Shown here one piece after another: positions 58,656 through 64,000 of a stretch of DNA of 64,000 nt. The notes under the pieces are model-generated. The model did not search any database and was not told the DNA's origin. It was given only the letters and a program-made list of their open reading frames with translations. The translations under genes and the position numbers were made by a program. Within the stretch, counting starts at the first letter, position 1; the number at the start of each line of letters is the position of its first letter. This DNA is from Tepidicaulis sp002389665 (GTDB lineage Bacteria; Pseudomonadota; Alphaproteobacteria; Parvibaculales; Parvibaculaceae): positions 3,100,001 through 3,164,000 of the forward strand of contig NZ_OZ244942.1 in NCBI RefSeq assembly GCF_965222285.1, written 5' to 3'.

Positions 58656-59351
58656 ATGACCCAATCCGCCCAGAAGCTTCAAGAACCTCTCACGCTTGTC
58701 AGTCACACGCTCTGTCCTTACGTGCAACGTGCGGTCATCGCGCTGACGGAAAAGGGTGTGCCTTTCGAGCGCAAGGATGTGGACCTTTCCAACAAGCCGG
58801 ACTGGTTCAAAAAAATCTCCCCGCTCGGCAAGACGCCGGTGCTGGTGGTGGGCGAACAACCCATTTTCGAATCCGCCGTCATCGCCGAATATCTGGAGGA
58901 GACGGCGCCGAACCCGCTGCATCCACAAGACGCGCTTTCCCGCGCCGATCACCGCGCCTGGATCGAATTCGGCTCGGCGATTCTCAATGACATTTCCGGT
59001 TTCTATAACGCCAAAGACGCCGAGAGCTTCGAGGCGAAACGCGCACAGATCGCAGAACGCTTCGCCCGCCTCGAGACCCGCGTCAAAGCGGCGCCCTGGT
59101 TCGACGGGGAAAGTTTTTCCCTTGTCGATGCGGTCTTCGGCCCGGTCTTCCGCTATTTCGACACGTTCGAACGCTTCGGCACCTTCGGTTTCTTCGACGA
59201 GACCCCGAAAGTGCGCCGCTGGCGCGAAACCTTGAGCGCGCGCCCTTCCGTGCAGAAGGCAGTAAGCCCTGCTTATCCCGAACTCCTGACCGAGTTCCTG
59301 AAAAACCGCGGCTCCTATCTGTCCGGTCTGATCGAAGCCAAAGCCGCTTAA
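58656..59351 (+). CDS. glutathione S-transferase, omega-like with catalytic Cys
   Basis: A 231-residue GST. The N terminus SHTLCPYVQRAVIALTEKGVPFE has the CPYV motif with Cys20, typical of omega-class and related glutathione-dependent reductases or lyases rather than Ser/Tyr GSTs. FESAVIAEYLEE is the glutathione-binding ES motif. The C-terminal helical domain has WFDGESFSLVDAVFGPVFRY. ATG with AAGGAG upstream. It is divergent from the MarR repressor and its promoter contains the MarR operator, so it is the likely target gene. The gene end overlaps by 4 bp the stop of the convergent small gene at 59348. Confidence 0.92.
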   Translation: MTQSAQKLQEPLTLVSHTLCPYVQRAVIALTEKGVPFERKDVDLSNKPDWFKKISPLGKTPVLVVGEQPIFESAVIAEYLEETAPNPLHPQDALSRADHRAWIEFGSAILNDISGFYNAKDAESFEAKRAQIAERFARLETRVKAAPWFDGESFSLVDAVFGPVFRYFDTFERFGTFGFFDETPKVRRWRETLSARPSVQKAVSPAYPELLTEFLKNRGSYLSGLIEAKAA

Positions 59352-59581
59352 CGCGCCACGCCGTCCTCGCCGCTGCAGGAAGATGAAACAGCAGGCGATG
59401 CGCCAGCAAGACGGCGAAGCAGAAGAAGGCGCAGCATTTCGACCTCATTCAGCACATCCAGAGGATCGCGCTGCGCCGTTTCTTCTAGCGCCTGCCGTAG
59501 CCAGGGGCTGGTGCGCGGGTTGGAGCGCACGAAGGCTTCCGCCTGCTCAAAGCGTAAAGACCGCATATCTTCACCTTTCAT
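59348..59581 (-). CDS. small uncharacterised protein of the dab operon
   Basis: A 77-residue soluble helical protein, MKGEDMRSLRFEQAEAFVRSNPRTSPWLRQALEETAQRDPLDVLNEVEMLRLLLLRRLAG..., with no known family. It starts 12 bp after dabA on the same strand with AAGGAG at the correct distance, so it is almost certainly cotranscribed with dabAB. The stop overlaps the end of the convergent GST gene. An accessory or regulatory role in inorganic-carbon uptake is inferred only from position. Confidence 0.75.
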   Translation of the reverse strand: MKGEDMRSLRFEQAEAFVRSNPRTSPWLRQALEETAQRDPLDVLNEVEMLRLLLLRRLAGASPAVSSSCSGEDGVAR

Positions 59582-59593
59582 CGCACCTTCTCC

Positions 59594-62032
59594 TTACTCG
59601 GCAGCATTCAGAAAGACAGGGCTTCCCGCGCCCTTCCCCGGCAAAGGTTCTTCCTCCCAGGTAAGATCCCCGGCATAGCGCGCGGCAAGCCGGCCTTCTT
59701 CATCCATGGCGAAAAGATGCAGCCATTTATTGTCGAAGAGGGCGCGCACCTGACTGTTCCGCGCGAGGATTTCCGTCATCGCTTCCTTCGGCGCTTCGAT
59801 GCAGATGGAGAGCCGGAGCGGCCGGTGCATCAGTTTCTCCCCGTCATGAACGGACTGCCAGGGAAGGCCGGCGCGGAGGGGACCCGTGCTTCCTTCTAGC
59901 ACCCCCATGCCCCCCGTTACATTGTGGAGGAGCTTGTTACCCGCGCCGAAGACCGACGGGGCAACCGCCGAGCCGTAATATTGCAGGCTGATCCAGCTTG
60001 CGACGACCACAGGCGCGGTCATGATGAGCTCGAGGACGGAAAACTCCTTATCCGCGTGCCAGTCATATTCATGCAGGAAAGCCTCGCCGGAAAGGTCGAG
60101 CCCGTGAGTGCGCATCCGTGGCGCGGCGATAAAGGCCTTGCAGCCGGCAAGCCCCCATTCCGGGCGCACTTCGGCCCAGTTGTAGCTTCTTGCCGCAACA
60201 TCGCCCGGCGTCTTCGCGCCCGGCAGCCGCCGCGCCCGTTCGGCCCGGGCAAGAAGCCCCGCCTTTTCAAGCGCGCCCCTGAGCAAGGCGATTTCTTTTG
60301 CATGGCCCGCTGCCGGCACATCCTGATCGAAGAGCGTGACCTCGTCTTTCGTCGTGTCATGCAGCGCGGCAAGGAAGAGCGTTTGCGAAGGGATCACGAT
60401 GCCGCTCTGCGCAAGTTCAGCCCGCACCAGAGGGTCGTTGAGAAGCGATGCCAGCAAACGCGCGTTCACATCCCCCGCATAGCCCCCGCAGGCCCCGCAG
60501 TGAAGCGCGCTCGCATGAGGATTGTTGCGCGCGCTTGCCCCGTGCCCTGCAAGAAGCACGAGCCGGGCAAAATCCTTCGTCATAGACATGGCCCTGAGCA
60601 CGCTCTCGCCAAGCGCCGCGCGCTCGGCAAGATCGAGCTCGGGGGCGAATTTCGGCGCCGGGTCGGGCGCCTTATGCGCCACGCCGCCGCCCAGCCCGTC
60701 GCGGAAGAGCTTGCCCACATAAAGCGGGCCCGTTGCTTCCACAAAGGCAAACGAGGAAACGGCGGCCATTTTAAAGCGCCCCCAGGCCCGGCTCGCCCGC
60801 GCCAAAAGCCGCGCGCGCAGATCCGTCTCTTTTTCTTCTTCTCCTACCGCGCAGCTATGGAGCGCAGGAGACAGCAGAACCGGCAGCCGCTTTTCCTCTA
60901 TATCCGAGGCAAGCGCGTGATGCACCGCCGGCAGGCCGAAGAACCCGGCAAAGCCCGATGTGCGCGCGCCAGGATAGGCCGTCTCCAGCGCGCGGCGGAA
61001 AACTTCCGAGCGCACATCGATGCAGAAGGCGGCATGGAGCGGGGTTTGCGTCTCCTCTTGTTCCGCAAAATGCCCGCCCGAGAGAAGCTGCGTGGCAAGG
61101 CGCCGCTGCCCGGCCCGCTCCGCAGCTTCTTGCAGAATTTCATCGGCAATAAGGCCGGGCGTCACCTGAGGCGCCTTCTCATATTCAGCAAGCGCCTCCT
61201 GCCAGGCAGGCGCGATTTGCTTTTGATGGAGAAGATAAAGCGCTTCTTCCCAGACAAGCCGGATGATCAGAAGATCGCACAGCGTTTCGTCTGCGCCTCC
61301 TTCAAGCTCCGCCTGCCAGAGCCGGTAGCGCGCCGCCTGCGCCCAGCCGCCGAGCTCCATCAAGAGCCGCTGGAAGTAAAGCGGGCACGCAGCCTCGCTT
61401 ACCTGAAGCGTTGCCAGCGCGCGCGCCGCCGCTTCAAGAGGACGCTGCGGCGCATCGGCGACATGGGCGGCAAACCCGCGAAGGCCGAGAATTTCCGGCA
61501 CGAGGTCGTAGCTCGCCGCTGCCCGCCAGGAAGCATAGGCCCGCTCCTTGCGCGGCAAGGCCCAAAGCGCTTGACCTTCATCGAAATAAGCCCCGGCCCA
61601 AGCCCCGATCCGCTCGGCGGCAAGGCCCGGCCAATCGGTGCCGGAAGCATCGGCGGCAAGCCCGGCAATTGTCGGCAAAGCATCCGGAACCTGAATGTCG
61701 GTTTGCGCCGCGCGCTTTAGGGCCGCGATATCGGCAGGCCGGTCTGCATGGGGCGAGGCGGCAAGGGCCGCTTCCAGATCTTCATCCAGGATCGCACCTT
61801 TGGCGATTTCCGCCTCATACCAGCTGCGCGCCATCGTCACTTTGATGCCGGCGGTTTTGCCGAGAAGGGCGCCCGTTCCCGCCAGGCCCCTATCCACTTG
61901 GCCGAGAAACGGATTGACGGCAACCGAGGAAGAAAGCGGCCAAAGCGGCGGCACGGTGCGCGCAGCTTCCTTCATTGCCGCATCAAGACCCTCTAGCGCC
62001 GTTTTGTTTGGAAGAGCAGACGTCACCGTCAT
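59594..62032 (-). CDS. dabA: DabA, zinc-binding subunit of the inorganic carbon transporter
   Basis: A DUF2309 protein of 812 aa, the carbonic-anhydrase-like subunit of the DAB inorganic-carbon accumulation complex. The zinc site is complete: Cys337 and Asp339 in CIDVRSEVF, His497 in AGHGAS and Cys512 in ALHCGACGG, with the same 15-residue spacing between the last two ligands as in characterised DabA. It couples CO2 hydration to ion movement through DabB. It starts 4 bp after dabB and is followed by a small gene. A long opposite-strand open frame over it reflects codon bias, not a gene. Confidence 0.95.
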   Translation of the reverse strand: MTVTSALPNKTALEGLDAAMKEAARTVPPLWPLSSSVAVNPFLGQVDRGLAGTGALLGKTAGIKVTMARSWYEAEIAKGAILDEDLEAALAASPHADRPADIAALKRAAQTDIQVPDALPTIAGLAADASGTDWPGLAAERIGAWAGAYFDEGQALWALPRKERAYASWRAAASYDLVPEILGLRGFAAHVADAPQRPLEAAARALATLQVSEAACPLYFQRLLMELGGWAQAARYRLWQAELEGGADETLCDLLIIRLVWEEALYLLHQKQIAPAWQEALAEYEKAPQVTPGLIADEILQEAAERAGQRRLATQLLSGGHFAEQEETQTPLHAAFCIDVRSEVFRRALETAYPGARTSGFAGFFGLPAVHHALASDIEEKRLPVLLSPALHSCAVGEEEKETDLRARLLARASRAWGRFKMAAVSSFAFVEATGPLYVGKLFRDGLGGGVAHKAPDPAPKFAPELDLAERAALGESVLRAMSMTKDFARLVLLAGHGASARNNPHASALHCGACGGYAGDVNARLLASLLNDPLVRAELAQSGIVIPSQTLFLAALHDTTKDEVTLFDQDVPAAGHAKEIALLRGALEKAGLLARAERARRLPGAKTPGDVAARSYNWAEVRPEWGLAGCKAFIAAPRMRTHGLDLSGEAFLHEYDWHADKEFSVLELIMTAPVVVASWISLQYYGSAVAPSVFGAGNKLLHNVTGGMGVLEGSTGPLRAGLPWQSVHDGEKLMHRPLRLSICIEAPKEAMTEILARNSQVRALFDNKWLHLFAMDEEGRLAARYAGDLTWEEEPLPGKGAGSPVFLNAAE

Positions 62033-62036
62033 CGCC

Positions 62037-63674
62037 TTATCCTTTCTTTGCAGCCGGATGCCCGGCGGAAACCTGTTCTCTCACCTGCCAGCTTCCCAGG
62101 AGGCGGTCGAAAAGCGCGTTGGCGTAAAGCCCATTGGCCAGATGCGCCCGCGAGCCAGCCGCCGCCGGATGCGCCGACCAGAGCGGGAAGGTCGCCTGGG
62201 CAAAAGCCGTCAAAGCGAAGCTGAGCACTGCAAGCGTGATGAGCGCCCATTCGAGCGGTCCCGGTGCGGGCGTGGCGGGCAAGGTACCCGCCGTCAGCCA
62301 TTCGGCCCCCGCTTGCAGCGTGAAATAGCCTGCGGTCGCGGCGAGCGAATAAAGCGCGGTGCGCTGCGTCAGCAATCTCGGCGCAGCATCCGCAAGGCCC
62401 TGGGCAAGGAGATACGCAACGCCGAAGATGAGGATGGCACCGAGCGCGACCGCTTGCGGGGATTTCGTCTCGAAGCCGAAAAACGCGCCCGTGCCTGCGA
62501 AAATCGCAAGAGCGATGAGGAAGGACCGCCCCACGGCCTTGCCGTTTGGGACTGCGATGGGGCCGGGCCGCTTGATCGCGGCAACATTTTCCACGGCGCT
62601 GCCGGAGGAAAGAAAGGCATGGGCTTTGTAGAAGGAATGTGCGGCGATGTGCAAAAGCGCGAGCGGGAAGAGCGCGAGCCCGCATTGAAAGATCATGAAG
62701 CCCATCTGCGCGATGGTGGACCAGGCGAGCGAGGTTTTGACCGCCGGCTGCGTCAGCATCACCAGCGAGCCGAAAAGCGCGGTGAACCCGCCGATAAGAA
62801 CCAGCGCGGCCAGCACGCCCGGCGCCAGCAGCATGACATCGGCGAAACGGATCAGAAGAAAGCCGCCCGCATTGACGACACCGGCATGAAGAAGCGCGGA
62901 AACCGGCGTCGGCGTATCCATCACTTCCGTCAGCCAGCCATGGGCCGGGAACTGCGCCGACTTGAAAAGCGCGGCTAGAGCGAGGAGACCTGCGGCGAGA
63001 ATGAGGGCAGCGCCGCCGCCGTCCGCAAAATCGGCCCGGGCAGCCGCGCTGAGCGCGCCGATCTCCTGTGTGCCGTAAGCCATATAGAGGAGAAGCGCCG
63101 CCCCGATCAGCGCGCCGTCACTGAGCCGCGCCATCAGCGCGTGTTTGCGCGCCGCCCGCCGCGCCGGAAGGCGTTCGGGATAAAAGAGCAGAAGTTTTTG
63201 CAGGAAAAGGCTCGCAGCGATCCAGGACAGAACGAGCCCGGACAATGTGCCCGCCTGTACAAAGAAAAGAACCGAGGCAAGCGTCAGGCAGAGCCAGCCG
63301 GTAAAGGAACCTTGCCGCGCCTCCCCGTCAAGATAACTTGCCGAAAACCGCAAAACCGCCCAGCCGATGCTGGCGACGACGAGCAGCATGGTAAGGGAAA
63401 CCGCATCCGCCATGAAAAGCCCTTTGAGCGGGGCAAGCGCCGGAGGCAGAAGCCCCTCACCCGCTCCGAACGCGGCAAGCCCGGCAGCGCCCAGCACGGC
63501 AAAAAGGGAAAGAAGCGCCGCGCCTTCCGCCGCGCGCACCTGGGCGCGCGAGCGCAGACCCGGCCCCGCAAAGGCGGCAAATCCGGCAAACAGAAGAAGC
63601 AGCGGCGCAAGGACCGGCAGGAGCGCCAAAAGTGCGGCGGCGGCAGGGCCATCGAGGTCGGGCGGGATAGGCAT
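62037..63674 (-). CDS. dabB: DabB, membrane subunit of the inorganic carbon transporter
   Basis: A 545-residue NuoL/MrpA-like antiporter-type membrane protein with about 14 predicted transmembrane helices. It contains the conserved HxxKALLF-like region KSAQFPAHGWLTEVMDTPTPVSALLHAGVVNAGGFLL and HIAAHSFYKAHAFLSSGSAVEN. In DAB systems this subunit harnesses an ion gradient to drive DabA. First gene of the operon (dabB-dabA-small ORF), with GGAGAAG before its ATG, and divergent from a LysR regulator. Confidence 0.93.
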   Translation of the reverse strand: MPIPPDLDGPAAAALLALLPVLAPLLLLFAGFAAFAGPGLRSRAQVRAAEGAALLSLFAVLGAAGLAAFGAGEGLLPPALAPLKGLFMADAVSLTMLLVVASIGWAVLRFSASYLDGEARQGSFTGWLCLTLASVLFFVQAGTLSGLVLSWIAASLFLQKLLLFYPERLPARRAARKHALMARLSDGALIGAALLLYMAYGTQEIGALSAAARADFADGGGAALILAAGLLALAALFKSAQFPAHGWLTEVMDTPTPVSALLHAGVVNAGGFLLIRFADVMLLAPGVLAALVLIGGFTALFGSLVMLTQPAVKTSLAWSTIAQMGFMIFQCGLALFPLALLHIAAHSFYKAHAFLSSGSAVENVAAIKRPGPIAVPNGKAVGRSFLIALAIFAGTGAFFGFETKSPQAVALGAILIFGVAYLLAQGLADAAPRLLTQRTALYSLAATAGYFTLQAGAEWLTAGTLPATPAPGPLEWALITLAVLSFALTAFAQATFPLWSAHPAAAGSRAHLANGLYANALFDRLLGSWQVREQVSAGHPAAKKG

Positions 63675-63759
63675 GGGATCTTCTCCACTTGGTGCAGCCG
63701 GTTGCGCAGAAGGTAGGCACGACGCGGAGATAAGAAAAATTCATTGTTTATGTATTTTT

Positions 63760-63776
63760 GTTCTATTAAATAGAAC
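63760..63776. promoter_or_regulatory. LysR-type palindrome in the dab/LysR divergent promoter
   Basis: GTTCTATT-A-AATAGAAC, a perfect 17-bp palindrome; its inner TCTATTAAATAGA satisfies the LysR rule T-N11-A. It lies 2 bp before the LysR ATG and about 85 bp before the dabB start. Confidence 0.8.
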
Positions 63777-63778
63777 TT

Positions 63779-64000
63779 ATGAGCGAGCTCAATTTCCATC
63801 ACCTGCGCTATTTCTGGGCAGTCGCCCATGACGGCAACTTGACCCGCACGGCCGAACGGCTCAACGTGTCCCAATCGGCGCTCTCCATTCAGATAAAGCA
63901 GCTTGAAGAACGGCTCGGCCATGCGCTTTTCGAGCGCCGGGGCCGTCAGCTCGCCCTGACGGAAGCAGGACGGCTCGCGCTCGACCATGCCGATGCAATC
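63779..64000 (+). CDS. LysR-family regulator of the dab operon (3' end outside window)
   Basis: The first 74 codons of a LysR regulator run to the window end without a stop. MSELNFHHLRYFWAVAHDGNLTRTAERLNVSQSALSIQIKQLEERLGHALFERRGRQLALTEAGRLALDHADAI is an intact N-terminal winged helix-turn-helix, in the NhaR-like style. The ATG sits immediately after a perfect LysR box, so autoregulation is likely, and the divergent arrangement with dabB implies it controls inorganic-carbon uptake. Incomplete: effector domain not visible. Confidence 0.88.
   Translation, partial: MSELNFHHLRYFWAVAHDGNLTRTAERLNVSQSALSIQIKQLEERLGHALFERRGRQLALTEAGRLALDHADAI

Noticed and set aside
59924..61720. Long plus-strand open frame opposite dabA
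   Set aside because: dabA is complete with its zinc ligands. The antisense frame is extremely Arg-rich without a signature.
1..64000. tRNA, rRNA, CRISPR, insertion sequence, prophage or toxin-antitoxin systems
   Set aside because: None was recognised on reading both strands. The RHH protein at 41178 has no adjacent toxin-like partner.

Overview
The window is a GC-rich, densely packed piece of a bacterial chromosome, most likely from an alphaproteobacterium. The evidence for the class is the DUF2336 and PAS_5-type proteins, the periplasmic DUF1329 proteins, the group III truncated hemoglobin, a stand-alone RHH/anti-sigma/ECF cluster, alphaproteobacterial-type promoters and the general codon style. 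Order and family cannot be fixed from sequence alone. I found no rRNA, tRNA, CRISPR array, IS element or phage gene. About 65 genes are supported.

Layout. 1-6.7 kb: an alpha/beta hydrolase, a tight pabB-pabA-pabC operon for p-aminobenzoate, rpmF (L32) and a serine hydrolase. 6.7-12.4 kb: alanine dehydrogenase, a NUDIX enzyme, DUF2061 and DUF2336 proteins, rRNA methyltransferase RlmJ and a Nu-like GST. 12.7-16.8 kb: a four-gene polyamine ABC importer. 16.9-22.8 kb: a TetR regulator with a membrane protein sharing an operator, a MerR regulator with an acyl-CoA ligase, a Cys-rich protein and a BtuF-like protein. 23.0-25.2 kb: feoA-feoB. 25.3-29.8 kb: a polyhydroxyalkanoate cluster (phasin, PhaC, PhaZ, PhaF-like, PhaD) whose synthase has the exact length and catalytic numbering of pseudomonad class II enzymes. 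30.0-33.1 kb: two tandem DUF1329 genes. 33.1-40.6 kb: truncated hemoglobin, a RimB-RimK fusion, a flavin monooxygenase, a chemoreceptor, a DUF2855 protein and Fe-type SOD.

40.8-45.4 kb: a membrane-free anti-sigma-like protein, an RHH protein and a divergent ECF sigma factor, then an overlapping amidoligase / class-I glutamine-amidotransferase-fold hydrolase pair facing an MFS transporter. 45.6-48.0 kb: a PRC-barrel protein, a small membrane protein and an XRE/MmyB regulator. 48.1-53.0 kb: a minimal four-gene archaic (Csu-like) chaperone-usher pilus locus and a PAS protein. 53.3-59.4 kb: cyanide-insensitive bd oxidase with a DUF2474 subunit, an AraC regulator, VOC and MAPEG proteins, and a MarR/GST divergent pair with a very strong palindromic operator. 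59.3-64.0 kb: a DabA-DabB inorganic-carbon accumulation operon with a small extra protein and a divergent LysR regulator cut by the window end.

The most notable items are the class II-type PHA cluster, the amidoligase/C26 operon, the ASD-only anti-sigma-like protein beside an ECF sigma factor, the DAB operon with a 77-residue passenger, and several self-consistent palindromic operators whose regulators sit next to them.
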